From Latilactobacillus graminis DSM 20719 (lineage in GTDB: Bacteria > Bacillota > Bacilli > Lactobacillales > Lactobacillaceae), in assembly GCF_001436415.1 (NCBI RefSeq), contig NZ_AYZB01000020.1:17782-81781 (forward strand): DNA of 64,000 nucleotides, written 5' to 3'. Every line of letters starts with the position of its first letter. Position 1 is the first letter of the stretch. The notes under the pieces were generated by a model, which made no database searches, had not been told where the DNA came from, and was given only the letters and a program-made list of their open reading frames with translations. This document shows, piece after piece, positions 9,401 through 19,731 of this stretch. Made by a program: the position numbers and the translations under genes.

Positions 9401-9432
9401 AAGGGCCACGACAATTGTCGTGGCCCTTTTTC
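9401..9432. terminator. Perfect-palindrome terminator
   Basis: A 30-base perfect palindrome centred at 9415/9416 (AAAGGGCCACGACAA and its complement) followed by T5, between the convergent permease and phosphatase genes. Confidence 0.9.
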
Positions 9433-9452
9433 AGTATTGGGGGTAGTACCTG

Positions 9453-10109
9453 TTAAAGTGTTAATTGATTGTAACTTTCAACGGTCACGTCTGTATCGGT
9501 TAAGAGTACTTTACTAATACTGCCATTCATGGGACTGACAGTTACATCAAATTGCCCGTGTCCAAATTTCCCCACAATACTGCGAATGGTTGTGCCGTGG
9601 CTAACCAACAAGACCTTATCACCATCTGAACATTCGGCTCGGAGCTGTTTAAAGCCCTTACCTACCCGGGACCAATATTCAGCCGCATCTTCGGCATCAT
9701 GGAATGGATCAGCGGCCTTCATGAAATCTTTAGAAGCATCCAGTGAGTAGTTCGTGATGATTTCTTGAAAAGTTTTGGCATCGTGACTAGCACCAGCCAT
9801 ATACCAAGCTTTGGGTGAATCTTCACCTTCAAAATAGCCATAGAATTCTTCACGAAAGTGGGGGGTGATTGAATAAGGTGTATCAAGATAGAAGTTTTTA
9901 TGGAGAATAATCTTAGCAGTATCCATCGCGCGACTACGATCACTTGAATAGGCTTGGGCAAAATTTACTTTTGCTAAGGCTTGACCCGCTCGATTTGCAT
10001 CAGCAATACCTTTAGGCGTAAGTGGCGAGTCTGACCAACCTTGCATGCGGTTATAGCGGTTAAAAAAAGTTTGGCCGTGACGGACTAAATAGAGTGTGAT
10101 TCGTTTCAT
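9453..10109 (-). CDS. Histidine phosphatase (phosphoglycerate-mutase-like) family protein
   Basis: A 218-residue cytoplasmic enzyme with the catalytic RHG triad near the N-terminus (YLVRHGQTFFN), a conserved YSSDRSRAMDTA block, the acidic FREEFYGYFEG segment and the second active His in LLVSHGTTIR. The branch hydrolyses phosphomonoesters. The length and lack of a full dPGM pattern argue against the glycolytic mutase and for a broad phosphatase; the substrate is unknown. GGAGGTCCCCATATG gives a clear start. It is monocistronic. Confidence 0.88.
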   Translation of the reverse strand: MKRITLYLVRHGQTFFNRYNRMQGWSDSPLTPKGIADANRAGQALAKVNFAQAYSSDRSRAMDTAKIILHKNFYLDTPYSITPHFREEFYGYFEGEDSPKAWYMAGASHDAKTFQEIITNYSLDASKDFMKAADPFHDAEDAAEYWSRVGKGFKQLRAECSDGDKVLLVSHGTTIRSIVGKFGHGQFDVTVSPMNGSISKVLLTDTDVTVESYNQLTL

Positions 10110-10300
10110 ATGGGGACCTCCAAAAATAACTTTTTGATAATTTCATTCTAGCATAAATCATGTTTTCATGGCAGTTGGGAGATGTTTGTGGTAATTAATA
10201 GATAGGTTTGTTAATATTTATACTATAAGTGATAGTTTGCAAGCTTTTTGCCTAATAATACGAATAACCATAGTTGGTGTTAATGTAAAGGAGTAGTTAA

Positions 10301-10768
10301 ATGCAACTAGAAACGGATAATATCCTTGTTGATCGATTCAACGAATGGTATCTGCAAATTGGCCAAATTTACAATCAGATTAATCATTTGACGGGCACTG
10401 ATGATTTGAATTACGATCAATTTTTGATTCTCAGAACGATTAAATTAAATCCGAATATTGAAATGACGAAATTATCGGAGTGCTTTAATCTTTCAGGACC
10501 AGCGATTGCGCGCAAAGTTAATGTTTTATTTAAAAAACACTTACTGGTTAAAAATCGCAGTGATGAAAGCGATCAACGGAAGGTATTTATTACGTTGAAT
10601 ACAAAGGGATTGCGGATAGTTAACCAATTGGAAGTTGATTTTTATTTATTTTTTAAACAAATTAAAGATGACGAGTATGCTGAGCTGACCCCTTTATTTG
10701 AACAAACACGTTATATCTTCGAGAGGCTCGACCAAGTGGATTTTCATTCAGGTTTAAGCCAATCGTAA
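10301..10768 (+). CDS. MarR-family transcriptional regulator
   Basis: A 155-residue winged-helix protein. The DNA-binding part spans about residues 45-105: LSECFNLSGPAIARKVNVL as recognition helices, then the wing KNRSDESDQRKVFITLNTKG containing the typical DxR. The flanking helices would make the dimer. AAAGGAG precedes the ATG. The gene ends directly at a strong terminator shared with pepI. No target gene is evident; MarR members often control themselves and nearby efflux or stress genes. Confidence 0.88.
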   Translation: MQLETDNILVDRFNEWYLQIGQIYNQINHLTGTDDLNYDQFLILRTIKLNPNIEMTKLSECFNLSGPAIARKVNVLFKKHLLVKNRSDESDQRKVFITLNTKGLRIVNQLEVDFYLFFKQIKDDEYAELTPLFEQTRYIFERLDQVDFHSGLSQS

Positions 10769-10807
10769 AAAGCCGCGGACAAATTTTTTAATTTGTCCGC
10801 GGCTTTT
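10769..10807. terminator. Bidirectional terminator
   Basis: A long stem AAAGCCGCGGACAAAT/ATTTGTCCGCGGCTTT with a short T-rich loop lies between the convergent marR-like and pepI genes; the marR stop codon is at its edge. Confidence 0.9.
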
Positions 10808-10811
10808 GAAA

Positions 10812-11714
10812 TTAGTCGTTAAATTGGTTATTTTCAACGTCTTTAATGAACGTCTTCAAATGATCGAAGTAAACGGGCGCGTTATCAATCATATGATGGT
10901 GGCCACCATTGGGGGTTGTGACCAAACGTGCATGCGGAATCTTTTCAGCCATAATCTTAGCAGTAGCGATTGGCATGGTTTCATGTTCACCAAATGTGAT
11001 TAATGTCGGAACCGTAATTTTGTGGAGTTGGTCCCGGAAATGCCAATCCTTTAATTTACCAGTCACAACGAATTCGTTATCACCTTGGAAGACACCGTAA
11101 ACGTCGGTGGCCATTGTTGGAATCAGATGTGAAATGACCAGTGGTTGTTTACGATCAACATAACCGGTGTTTAACTTGTCGACAAGTGCTTGGTATTCAT
11201 CGTTGTCGTAATCATTTTTAGCTTCACAGGCTTGCATGAATTTTAATTGTTCAGGGGTCATGATAGTTTCGCGAATTTTGTTGATGTTTGTGACATATTC
11301 ATCGATTTCATCGACCATGCTTGAGATAATGGCACCCTTTAAATGTTGGCCGTATTTAGCAGCGTACATTTGAACTAATGCGCCACCCCATGATTGACCG
11401 ATTAAATAGAAGTTATCGATGCCCAGTTTTTGCCGAACTTCTTCAACTTCATCTAAGAAGTAATCATAGGTTAGCAATTGGTCGTTACCTGGTTGTGAAT
11501 AATCAGGTTGATCAGAATAAAATGAACCAAGTTGGTCATACATATGGACTTGCACACCCAAGTCAGCTAATTCTTGGCCAAAATTTTCCCAATATTCATG
11601 ATTGCCACCAGGGCCGCCGTGTAAGCAGAGTAAATGAATATCGCCTGTTCCTTGCGTGTTGGTCCATAAATGGTAACCATTATCCAAAGTGAGGATCGTT
11701 GTTCCTTGTTTCAT
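10812..11714 (-). CDS. pepI: Proline iminopeptidase
   Basis: An alpha/beta-hydrolase that removes N-terminal proline from peptides, part of the peptidase set of lactobacilli. The 300 residues match PepI. HGGPGGNHEYW forms the oxyanion loop, the nucleophile is Ser108 in GQSWGG, and the C-terminal His sits in NGGHHHM. At the position where the acid Asp is expected (GExD) the sequence reads GEHET, so Glu may replace Asp. There is no signal peptide, so it is cytoplasmic. The start has an AAAGGAT-type ribosome site. It stands alone and is convergent with the MarR gene. Confidence 0.92.
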   Translation of the reverse strand: MKQGTTILTLDNGYHLWTNTQGTGDIHLLCLHGGPGGNHEYWENFGQELADLGVQVHMYDQLGSFYSDQPDYSQPGNDQLLTYDYFLDEVEEVRQKLGIDNFYLIGQSWGGALVQMYAAKYGQHLKGAIISSMVDEIDEYVTNINKIRETIMTPEQLKFMQACEAKNDYDNDEYQALVDKLNTGYVDRKQPLVISHLIPTMATDVYGVFQGDNEFVVTGKLKDWHFRDQLHKITVPTLITFGEHETMPIATAKIMAEKIPHARLVTTPNGGHHHMIDNAPVYFDHLKTFIKDVENNQFND

Positions 11715-11787
11715 ATCTGCACCATCCTTTAATTATGATAATTATATTATAAGCCTATTAGAGAAAATGTGCGAGCGGTAACATGAT

Positions 11788-13626
11788 TTAGTTGAGGGTT
11801 TCTAATTGCCGGCGAATTGCTGGGACCGCTTGTTTATTACCGGTTAAGATGAGATGATCGTTTAGGTGGATTTGGGTATCTCCGTGTGGCATAATCAATT
11901 GTTTCTCACGATAAATGCGACTGATTGTGACCTGATCGACAAAGGGTAGATTAGAGAGTTGAATGCCAGTGAAACGCCGATTTTTAACAGTAACTTCAAA
12001 GAGCCCAGCATCGGTATTATCAATAATTTGTAATGTCGAGGGGGTTTCGATTAAGCTACGTAATAGACTGATATTGGCCTCGTAAGTATTGAAAATTTCA
12101 ACACCGTGCTCCTTGAGGTCATCGTATTGGTCGTCTGAAATATGCTTAGATTCAAACCGCGCAATAATCCGCGGTACTTTGGCTTGAATGGCTTGTTGCG
12201 CGAGTTGGTAATTTTGGGCGTTGTTTAAATAGCCTAAGACCAGGATATCAGTATCAAAAATAGCGGCGGTCTTTAAGGTGGCCGGGGTCAAATCAGGGAG
12301 TAATTCAAGTTTGGCCTGGCTGTGGTAGATTTGGTAATTTTGTTGGTTATTGGTGAATAGTTGACTGGTATAAAGGCCCTTTGACAATTGTTGGGCAATT
12401 GGAATCGTCATAATGTTGGCACCGATGAAGTTGACGCGCTTGCGTGGTAAGTCTTCAGGCGTTGGCAGGTAGTAACGATTGAACAGAATTGGTCCGATAA
12501 TACAACTAATGACAGCTGCAATCGTGAAGGCTCCAGCTTGTTGGGTGTTAATGACTTTCAAGTTTAATCCCACGGTTAAAATTGGCAAGACCAACGTAAT
12601 CGTCGTTGAACTGAGGAAGGTGCCGGCTAGCGCATTCGTATTTTTGAAGCGCCGGTTTAAAATGAAGTAAATTAAGGCCTTAGCACCCATAAAGCTGATC
12701 AAGAAAAAGGGAATCAAGGTTAACGATTTGGGATCACGTAACAGGCCGGGAAGGTTAAGTTTGGCACCAGTCATGATGAAGAAAATAGGGATGAAAAAGC
12801 CGTAGCCCATTGACGTTAATTTATCCTGCGTTTCTTCGCGGGGACGTAGAAGTTTCATGACCATGCCAGCTAAAAAGGCGCCCAGAATACTTTCCGCGCC
12901 GACTTTTTCGGCAATTGATACCAACGTAATGATGAGGAAAAACGCTAAGCGAATATCGAGTTGGGTCGTTGATTTATCGATTCGTTCAAAGAAGTGATAG
13001 ACCATTTTGAAGCGCATCAAAAGGAAAATTGCGGCTAGAAAAATTAATGATAACCACCAGAGACTCTGCGCTCCCGGGCTATTTAAGCCTGCATAAATCG
13101 TAAGGGCAATTAAGGGAACAATTTCGCCGAGGACGGCAATAAGGAGAATGGTTTGGCCGAGAGGTTGGCTGAGCAATTCTTTTTCCTTTAACGCCGCAAT
13201 GACGACTCCGAGTGCAATCGTTGAAAAGAGAATCGTGGCTAGCGCGATATCGGTAAACAAACCGCTCCAAGCTAACAAACTAGCAAGGCCTAATGAGCTT
13301 AATAAGATGAGCGTAAAACTACCAATTGCCAGTTGTAGAGGAGTTAACGGTAATTTAGCCCCCGATTTAGTCGTGGTTGGTTGCTTTTTAAACAGATCGA
13401 AGTCGATTTCCATGCCACTTAAGAAAATAAGAACGGTGACCCCTAATGATGAAAGACCCGTCAAAGTGGGGGTGGTCGTGATTAGGTGAAGTCCGCTTTG
13501 GCCGAGCAAAATGCCGACCAAAATTTCGGCGACTGCGGTTGGGAGATAAGAAATTTTGAATTTTGCCATCAATAACGGGGTCATCAACGCCGCTAAGAGG
13601 ACAATTACAAGTGCTAAGCTAGTCAT
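11788..13626 (-). CDS. Kef-type (CPA2) cation/proton antiporter with TrkA domain
   Basis: A 612-residue membrane protein: 12 or so helices over residues 1-390 (Na+/H+ exchanger fold, starting LALVIVLLAALMTPLL), then a cytoplasmic RCK_N/TrkA-N-like domain (FIGANIMTIPIAQQLSKG, about 400-520) and an RCK_C domain to the end (TVSRIYREKQLIMPHGDTQI). It would exchange K+ or Na+ for protons under ligand control by the RCK domains. The glycine-rich NAD site of TrkA-N is degenerate (GANIMT rather than GxGxxG). The start at 13626 follows AAAGGAT; an in-frame start at 13650 lacks a ribosome site. Confidence 0.88.
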   Translation of the reverse strand: MTSLALVIVLLAALMTPLLMAKFKISYLPTAVAEILVGILLGQSGLHLITTTPTLTGLSSLGVTVLIFLSGMEIDFDLFKKQPTTTKSGAKLPLTPLQLAIGSFTLILLSSLGLASLLAWSGLFTDIALATILFSTIALGVVIAALKEKELLSQPLGQTILLIAVLGEIVPLIALTIYAGLNSPGAQSLWWLSLIFLAAIFLLMRFKMVYHFFERIDKSTTQLDIRLAFFLIITLVSIAEKVGAESILGAFLAGMVMKLLRPREETQDKLTSMGYGFFIPIFFIMTGAKLNLPGLLRDPKSLTLIPFFLISFMGAKALIYFILNRRFKNTNALAGTFLSSTTITLVLPILTVGLNLKVINTQQAGAFTIAAVISCIIGPILFNRYYLPTPEDLPRKRVNFIGANIMTIPIAQQLSKGLYTSQLFTNNQQNYQIYHSQAKLELLPDLTPATLKTAAIFDTDILVLGYLNNAQNYQLAQQAIQAKVPRIIARFESKHISDDQYDDLKEHGVEIFNTYEANISLLRSLIETPSTLQIIDNTDAGLFEVTVKNRRFTGIQLSNLPFVDQVTISRIYREKQLIMPHGDTQIHLNDHLILTGNKQAVPAIRRQLETLN

Positions 13627-13718
13627 AAAAAAGATCCTTTCAAGACACAATTAAGTTGTGTAGAGCATACACTAATCAACTAAAGCATGTCAAAGGCTGG
13701 TTGATGATTGTCAGGTGA

Positions 13719-13747
13719 TTTACAATTGTGCACAACTTATGTAAAAT
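13719..13747 (+). promoter_or_regulatory. SigmaA-type promoter of the crcB pair
   Basis: -35 TTTACA, 17-base spacer, -10 TAAAAT, 33 bases before the first crcB start. I looked for a fluoride riboswitch and found none. Confidence 0.6.
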
Positions 13748-13780
13748 AGATGCTACGATATTAAAAAAGGGGGGCTCAGG

Positions 13781-14188
13781 ATGAAACTGAAAACAAGTCT
13801 AGCAGTCGGTATTTTTGCTTTTTGGGGTGGTATTTTACGCTATGTAATCGGCTTAGGGTTTCACCAGGTAGCAACCTTTCCTTATGGGACTTTATGTGTA
13901 AATTTAATTGGCGCATTTGGGCTATCTTTTTTATTACGCTACTGTGTAGTCCGTAATCGGATTAATGCTACCTATACGTTAGCCATCGGGACCGGATTTT
14001 TGGGTGCCTTTACTACATTTTCGAGTTTCAGTGTTGATACCTTACGATTATTACAAACTAATCAGTGGCTGGCTGCCAGTCTTTATGTCGGCATCAGCTT
14101 AATAGGTGGCGTCGGTTTAAGTCTAATAGCTGATTATTGGGCAGTCTGGTGGCTCGATCGATCCGGAAAGTCGCAGGGGCATAAATGA
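13781..14188 (+). CDS. crcB: Fluoride channel CrcB/Fluc subunit 1
   Basis: A 135-residue four-helix membrane protein that exports fluoride as part of a dual-topology channel. Family marks: an N-terminal [29 protein letters not shown] with the conserved Asn, and the [13 protein letters not shown] block whose Phe and Thr/Ser residues line the pore. The gene overlaps the next crcB by four bases (ATGA), the usual arrangement of two-gene Fluc pairs where oppositely inserted subunits make a heterodimer. Confidence 0.93.
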   Translation: MKLKTSLAVGIFAFWGGILRYVIGLGFHQVATFPYGTLCVNLIGAFGLSFLLRYCVVRNRINATYTLAIGTGFLGAFTTFSSFSVDTLRLLQTNQWLAASLYVGISLIGGVGLSLIADYWAVWWLDRSGKSQGHK

Positions 14189-14550
14189 TGAACTTATTAC
14201 TAGTTGGTTTGGGTGCCGCAATTGGCGCGATTATACGCTATCAATTAACGCGGCTCGGGCCGCGCATTGTCAGCGAGTATCCATTAATTACTTTTTTAAT
14301 TAATCTAACTGGGAGCTTTTGCTTAGGCTGGGTGACCGGCGTTGAATTGCACCAACCAGAGATGCTCTTTTGGGGCGTTGGCATCATGGGAGGTTATACG
14401 ACCTTTTCAACATTCAATCATGAACTGAGCCAGTTATGGTTGCGTCGACGGTATCATATTTTTTTCGGTTATCTACTATTAACCTATGGGTTAGGCATTA
14501 TGGTTGCGGCCGCTGGCTTATACCTGGGCCAATCATCACAAAGTGGATGA
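14185..14550 (+). CDS. crcB: Fluoride channel CrcB/Fluc subunit 2
   Basis: A 121-residue second Fluc subunit with [27 protein letters not shown] and [13 protein letters not shown], the last being the pore-lining FSTF motif. It shares the four-base start/stop overlap with subunit 1, so the two are translationally coupled and probably form one heterodimeric channel. No strong terminator is seen before the downstream helD gene. Confidence 0.93.
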   Translation: MMNLLLVGLGAAIGAIIRYQLTRLGPRIVSEYPLITFLINLTGSFCLGWVTGVELHQPEMLFWGVGIMGGYTTFSTFNHELSQLWLRRRYHIFFGYLLLTYGLGIMVAAAGLYLGQSSQSG

Positions 14551-14644
14551 TTAAATTGACACAGATTAGTGCTGAGAGTCGCACTCTTGTGAAAATAGTG
14601 GTAAACTTGTAGGATTGTTTATTTAGAAATTGGGGGCACTTGCT

Positions 14645-16936
14645 GTGACTGACGAACAAAAATCATTTGAACAAAGCCGTTTAACAAGGATTATTGGCTT
14701 AATTAAAAACGCTGAAAAGCACTTCGAAGGCGCCGTTAATCGGGCTAAATCAGAAGAAAAGGAAATTAACGCAAATTTCTTTGACGATGTGCGTTTGAAT
14801 TTCAATAATGATTCGGCGATGACTGAAACAGCAGTCTCTATCGAACAACAACGGCAAATGCTACAAGAACGTAATAATTCTTGGCAGCAATCTTCGCGCC
14901 AGCTCGCGACGTTGCAAAAAATGGAAAAGACACCTTATTTTGCGCGGATTGATTTTAAAGAAAAAGGTGAACCGACCCCTGAATCGATTTATATCGGCTT
15001 GGGTTCTTTTACCGACCAAGATGATCATTTCTTAATTTATGATTGGCGTGCGCCCATTTCATCGATTTACTATGAAGGTAAAACCGGTGCAGTGACATAC
15101 CAAACGCCAGACGGTCCACAAGCTGTTGATATTTTTTTAAAACGTCAATTCTTAATTGAAAATGGGCAAATCAAGGCGTTATTTGACACACAAGAAACGA
15201 TTGGCGATCAAATGTTGCTTGAGGTGTTGGGTGAAAAGTCAGATACGCAGATGAAGAGTATTGTGACGACGATTCAACGTGAACAAAACCAAATCATTCG
15301 CAATACTGATGCGGATTTACTGTTTGTCCAAGGGGCTGCTGGTTCGGGGAAGACCTCCGCAATCTTGCAACGGATTGCTTTTTTGCTTTACCGCTATCGC
15401 GGCAACCTCGATTCTAGCCAAGTGATTATGTTTTCGCCGAACCAACTATTTAACGATTATATTGCTGATGTGTTACCCGAGCTGGGTGAACAAAATATGA
15501 TTCAGATGACATACTATCAATATGTTGCCCGCCGGCTACCGAACCTTACGGTACAGAGTTTGTTTGATCAATTCGAAACGCCAATTTCTGAAAAAGATGG
15601 GCGGATTAGCCGTTTGAAGGAAAGTTTAGTTTTCTATCAAGCTGTTAAGCGTTACGCAGCCCACCTTGAAAAAGGAGACATGCGGTTTCGCGATTTAAAA
15701 GTCGGCGGAAAGGTTCTACTCAGTAAGGAAAAAATTAGCGAAGTTTACTATCGGTTTAACGAAAACTATCATTTAGGGAATCGGTTGGATGCCACTAAAG
15801 AAAGTTTATTACGAAGTTTAAACCATAAAATTAATCACGAGACAAAGGCGGACTGGGTCACCGAACGTGCTGAAAACTTGAGTGATGAAGAGCTACGCGG
15901 AATAACAGTTGGTAAAGATTTTAAAACCGGGGAAGCAGAAAGTAAGTACATTGCTAAGCAAATTGTGCTGGAGGCTTTCAAGCCAGTTCAAAAGGGGATT
16001 CAACGAAACCGTTTCTTAAGCATTCAAGCACAATATGTACATTTTATGCGGATTGTACCACAGTTGGTTGATTTGGCAGAGTTCGCAATTACCGCAGAAG
16101 ACTGGCAGGCACATGTGAGTGATTTTGTCGCTAATTTGAAGGCTAAAAAAATGACGTTATCAGACGTTACCCCATACTTGCATCTCTATGATTTAATGAC
16201 CGGTAAGCATGGTGAACGCGATATGCGCTTTGTTTTCATTGATGAAATCCAAGATTATACGCCATATGAACTAGCATTCTTGAAGATGCACTTCCCCAAA
16301 GCACGGTTTACATTGCTGGGGGATTTGAATCAAGCGATTTTTACTAAGGAAAGCAGTACCAATTTACTCCAACAAGTACAACAACTCTTTGATGCGCAAA
16401 ATACGAAGGTTGTTCAGCTGACACGTTCATACCGTTCAACACAGCAAGTAACAGACTTTACTAAAGGGCTTTTAAAAGGTGGTCAGAAAATTGACGCCTT
16501 CAATCGCCAAGGCGACAAGCCCAACTTGATTGTGCGTTCAACCGAAGAGGCATTAGTCGCCGACGTGAATGCTCAATTGGTTAAAAATACCGCCGACAAG
16601 TTAACGACGGCCATTATCACTAAGACGTTGGTCCAAGCTCAAGCCCTAACGGCTAAGTTGAAAGCCAGTGGGACGAAAGTGACACTGATTCGCTCTGAAA
16701 ATCAACGCTTAGCAGCAGGGACTTTAGTGGTTCCTAGTTTCTTAGCCAAAGGATTAGAATTTGATGCGATTATTGGTTGGCAAATTAGTGCCAGCAATTA
16801 TGCGCATGAAAATCAGCGTCAATTACTGTATACGATTTGTTCACGGGCCATGCATCGTTTAACCTTGTTAGCAACTGGTAGCATGTCACCGTTAATTGAT
16901 AATGTTGATCCAGATGAGTACACATTGATTCAATAA
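14645..16936 (+). CDS. helD: HelD-like UvrD/Rep-superfamily ATPase (RNA polymerase recycling)
   Basis: A 763-residue superfamily-1 helicase-like protein. An N-terminal coiled coil (about residues 1-95) is followed by Walker A (VQGAAGSGKTSAILQRIAFL, about residue 235), motif II (FIDEIQDYTPYEL), motif III (LLGDLNQAI), LTRSYRST and a C-terminal motif region ending with SRAMHRLTL. HelD in Bacillus binds RNA polymerase and releases it from DNA by ATP hydrolysis. The start is set at GTG 14645 because GGGGGC precedes it by eight bases; a TTG at 14630 would sit before that site. Confidence 0.9.
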   Translation: MTDEQKSFEQSRLTRIIGLIKNAEKHFEGAVNRAKSEEKEINANFFDDVRLNFNNDSAMTETAVSIEQQRQMLQERNNSWQQSSRQLATLQKMEKTPYFARIDFKEKGEPTPESIYIGLGSFTDQDDHFLIYDWRAPISSIYYEGKTGAVTYQTPDGPQAVDIFLKRQFLIENGQIKALFDTQETIGDQMLLEVLGEKSDTQMKSIVTTIQREQNQIIRNTDADLLFVQGAAGSGKTSAILQRIAFLLYRYRGNLDSSQVIMFSPNQLFNDYIADVLPELGEQNMIQMTYYQYVARRLPNLTVQSLFDQFETPISEKDGRISRLKESLVFYQAVKRYAAHLEKGDMRFRDLKVGGKVLLSKEKISEVYYRFNENYHLGNRLDATKESLLRSLNHKINHETKADWVTERAENLSDEELRGITVGKDFKTGEAESKYIAKQIVLEAFKPVQKGIQRNRFLSIQAQYVHFMRIVPQLVDLAEFAITAEDWQAHVSDFVANLKAKKMTLSDVTPYLHLYDLMTGKHGERDMRFVFIDEIQDYTPYELAFLKMHFPKARFTLLGDLNQAIFTKESSTNLLQQVQQLFDAQNTKVVQLTRSYRSTQQVTDFTKGLLKGGQKIDAFNRQGDKPNLIVRSTEEALVADVNAQLVKNTADKLTTAIITKTLVQAQALTAKLKASGTKVTLIRSENQRLAAGTLVVPSFLAKGLEFDAIIGWQISASNYAHENQRQLLYTICSRAMHRLTLLATGSMSPLIDNVDPDEYTLIQ

Positions 16937-16942
16937 GTGAAG

Positions 16943-16970
16943 AACGCGCGCTGAAAGGCGGGCGTTTTTT
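16943..16970 (+). terminator. Probable terminator after helD
   Basis: An imperfect GC-rich hairpin (AACGCGCGC/GGCGGGCGTT) with T6, just after the helD stop. Confidence 0.6.
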
Positions 16971-17109
16971 GATATTATCAACTACCGTGAAAGAAAACTG
17001 TAAAGGCCTAACATGCAGTACAATTGACGATTATTTAAAAGTAAACCGATTGGTGACGCACTCTAGATTTAATGTTAAAATGGATGCGATTAGTATTGGA
17101 GGATGTCAT

Positions 17110-18039
17110 ATGAAAAACGAGATGAAATATTATCAAATCTCGCGTGATGAGTGGCGTTTTTTTCACGGCCACGGGGATGCATATACTGGCATTACAGCTG
17201 ATGAATTACAACAAATTCGGGGCTTGAATGATCGGATTTCCCTTGCGGATGTAAGTGATATTTATTTGCCATTGCGTCATTTATTACAGATGAATTATGA
17301 ACAGTTCCAAGTACAGCAAGTTCAAAAATCACAATTTCTTAAGATTGAGCCGCACCGCACCCCGTTTATCATTGGCATCGCCGGCAGTGTTGCGGTTGGT
17401 AAGAGTACCACCGCGCGTTTGTTGCAACTTCTTTTGAGTCGGGCGTATCCGGATCGGAAAGTTCAATTGATGACAACAGATGGATTCTTATACCCCACCG
17501 CGACATTGAAGCAAAAAGGGATTCTCGATAAAAAAGGGTTTCCTGAAAGCTATGATATGCCACGCTTAATTCACTTCATGAACGCGGTTAAAAATAATGT
17601 TGAACCGGTCAAAGCGCCAAAGTATTCGCACCAAATTTACGATATTGTGCCTGGCGAGTTTGATATCATTGATGATCCGGATATTTTAATCGTTGAAGGC
17701 ATTAATGTATTACAGTTACCCTCGACTGAGCAAATTTTCGTCAGTGACTTTTTTGACTTTTCAATATATGTCGATGCACAAGCCGACCTGATTAAGAAGT
17801 GGTTTCTAGAGCGTTTCGATTTACTACTTGACCTCGCGCAAGATGATCCAACCAATTACTACTATCCATACGCGATTGGTGACCGTGGGAGCGCCTTTAA
17901 GATGGCACGACGGGTATGGCGCGATATTAATTTACAAAATTTAAATGAGTATATCTTACCAACGCGTAATCGTGCGGATGTTATTTTGCATAAAACAAGA
18001 CATCACGTGATTGACAAGGTATTTCTCCGTAAATATTAA
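17110..18039 (+). CDS. coaA: Type I pantothenate kinase
   Basis: It phosphorylates pantothenate, the first and controlling step of coenzyme A synthesis. The 309 residues match bacterial CoaA. The P-loop is GIAGSVAVGKSTTARLL (about residue 95), followed by LMTTDGFLYP, FPESYDMP, SHQIYDI and IVEGINVLQ, all characteristic of the PRK-like kinase fold. The N-terminal YYQISRDEWRFF is also typical. The ATG at 17110 has GGAGG seven bases before it; the longer frame to 16969 overlaps the helD terminator and is not the start. It lies directly upstream of guaA in the same direction, but guaA has its own promoter. Confidence 0.96.
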   Translation: MKNEMKYYQISRDEWRFFHGHGDAYTGITADELQQIRGLNDRISLADVSDIYLPLRHLLQMNYEQFQVQQVQKSQFLKIEPHRTPFIIGIAGSVAVGKSTTARLLQLLLSRAYPDRKVQLMTTDGFLYPTATLKQKGILDKKGFPESYDMPRLIHFMNAVKNNVEPVKAPKYSHQIYDIVPGEFDIIDDPDILIVEGINVLQLPSTEQIFVSDFFDFSIYVDAQADLIKKWFLERFDLLLDLAQDDPTNYYYPYAIGDRGSAFKMARRVWRDINLQNLNEYILPTRNRADVILHKTRHHVIDKVFLRKY

Positions 18040-18077
18040 TAAACAGCTGGGCTTTTTCACAGATCAGCAGCAATCCA

Positions 18078-18106
18078 TTGACGTTTCTATGATTAATCAG
18101 TAAAAT
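18078..18106 (+). promoter_or_regulatory. Strong sigmaA promoter of guaA
   Basis: -35 TTGACG, exactly 17 bases, -10 TAAAAT, about 70 bases before the guaA start. No purine-riboswitch core is recognisable in the leader. Confidence 0.75.
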
Positions 18107-18177
18107 AGATACATTATAGTTTAAGCAGCGTTAACAAATGAGCATTAAGTGCTCGATACAAAAAAGGAGTGAGTTGT

Positions 18178-19731
18178 TTGGCCCAAAAGGACATGCAAGA
18201 TTTCGATAAGATTATCGTCTTAGATTACGGTAGTCAGTATAATCAATTGATTACACGTCGTATCCGTGAATTCGGGATTTTCTCTGAATTGTTACCTAAC
18301 ACGACAACCGCGGCGCAAATCAAGAAAATCGCCCCTAAAGGAATTATTTTCTCTGGTGGCCCAATGAGTGTTTACGATGATGGGGCTTTTTCAATTGACC
18401 CTGAGGTGCTAGAACTTGGGATTCCAATTCTCGGGATTTGCTACGGGATGCAATTGATTAGTTATACGGGCGGCGGCAACGTTGAAGCATCGACAGAACG
18501 TGAATATGGTAAGGCTGAAATTACGGTTACTGATAAAGACAGTGACTTATTCAAAGGTCTTCCTGAAAAACAAACGGTGTGGATGAGTCATGGCGATAAA
18601 GTGACCGCGATTCCTGAAGGTTTCGTCACAGTTGCTGAAAGTGATAACACACCTTTTACGGCGATCGAAAACCGCGCCAAGCACATTTATGGAATTCAAT
18701 TCCATACCGAAGTTCGGAACACTGAATTTGGAAACGATATTTTAAAGAACTTTGCATTTGGTGTCTGTGGCGCGCAAGCCAACTGGACCATGAACGATTT
18801 CATCGACATGCAGATTGAAAAGATTCGCGAACAAGTCGGTGACAAAAAAGTCTTGCTCGGCCTTTCAGGTGGGGTGGACTCTTCGGTTGTTGGGGTTTTA
18901 CTACACCGCGCAATCGGCGACCAATTGGTCAGCATCTTTGTTGACCACGGCTTACTCCGTAAAGGCGAAGTTGAACAAGTGATGGCAAGTCTGGGCGGTA
19001 AATTTGGCTTGAACATTATCCAAGTGGACGCAAGAGAACGTTTCTTGAACAAACTCGCAGGTGTTTCGGATCCAGAAAAGAAACGGAAGATTATTGGTAA
19101 CGAATTTATCCAAGTGTTCGACGAAGAAGCCACTAAGTTAAACGGCATTGACTTCTTAGCGCAAGGGACTTTATACACGGACATTATTGAAAGTGGAACC
19201 AGTACGGCAACAACCATCAAATCCCATCATAACGTTGGTGGGCTACCAGAAGACATGCAATTTAGCTTAATTGAACCTTTAAAGACGTTATTTAAAGACG
19301 AAGTTCGTGACCTTGGTGAAAAATTAGGGATGCCACATGAACTCGTTTGGCGCCAACCATTCCCTGGTCCTGGTCTTGGGATTCGGGTCCTTGGTGAAGT
19401 CACAGAAGACAAATTGAAGATTGTCCGCGACAGTGATTTAATTCTGCGTGAAGAATTTGCGCTTGCCGGCTTAGATAAAACAGTTTGGCAATACTTTACT
19501 GTCTTACCAGGTATCCGCAGTGTGGGTGTCATGGGCGATGGTCGGACATACGACTATACAGTCGGCATCCGGGCCGTTAACTCAATCGACGGCATGACAG
19601 CCGACTTCTCACGGATTCCATGGGATATTTTGCAAAAGGTTTCGGTGCGAATCGTCAACGAAGTCGATCACGTCAACCGAATCGTGTACGATATTACGAG
19701 CAAGCCACCTTCAACAGTGGAATGGGAATAA
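18178..19731 (+). CDS. guaA: GMP synthase (glutamine-hydrolysing)
   Basis: It converts XMP, ATP and glutamine to GMP. The 517 residues fit the family. The N-terminal glutamine amidotransferase has [12 protein letters not shown], the nucleophile Cys in GICYGMQ and the His/Glu pair in IQFHTEV. The ATP-pyrophosphatase domain follows with [13 protein letters not shown], then the dimerisation domain with [16 protein letters not shown] and the C-terminal KPPSTVEWE. The start is TTG at 18178 with AAAGGAG eight bases upstream; a GTG at 18169 overlaps that site. Its last codons form one arm of a 15-bp direct repeat with 27334-27348, marking this 3' end as an integration site. Confidence 0.97.
   Translation: MAQKDMQDFDKIIVLDYGSQYNQLITRRIREFGIFSELLPNTTTAAQIKKIAPKGIIFSGGPMSVYDDGAFSIDPEVLELGIPILGICYGMQLISYTGGGNVEASTEREYGKAEITVTDKDSDLFKGLPEKQTVWMSHGDKVTAIPEGFVTVAESDNTPFTAIENRAKHIYGIQFHTEVRNTEFGNDILKNFAFGVCGAQANWTMNDFIDMQIEKIREQVGDKKVLLGLSGGVDSSVVGVLLHRAIGDQLVSIFVDHGLLRKGEVEQVMASLGGKFGLNIIQVDARERFLNKLAGVSDPEKKRKIIGNEFIQVFDEEATKLNGIDFLAQGTLYTDIIESGTSTATTIKSHHNVGGLPEDMQFSLIEPLKTLFKDEVRDLGEKLGMPHELVWRQPFPGPGLGIRVLGEVTEDKLKIVRDSDLILREEFALAGLDKTVWQYFTVLPGIRSVGVMGDGRTYDYTVGIRAVNSIDGMTADFSRIPWDILQKVSVRIVNEVDHVNRIVYDITSKPPSTVEWE

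Noticed and set aside
13650..13780. Possible fluoride riboswitch before the crcB pair
   Set aside because: The conserved fluoride-aptamer segments (GATGG...CTGATG) are absent; only a promoter is supported.
18040..18177. Possible purine riboswitch before guaA
   Set aside because: No conserved loop sequences or three-way junction is recognisable; a simple strong promoter explains the region.
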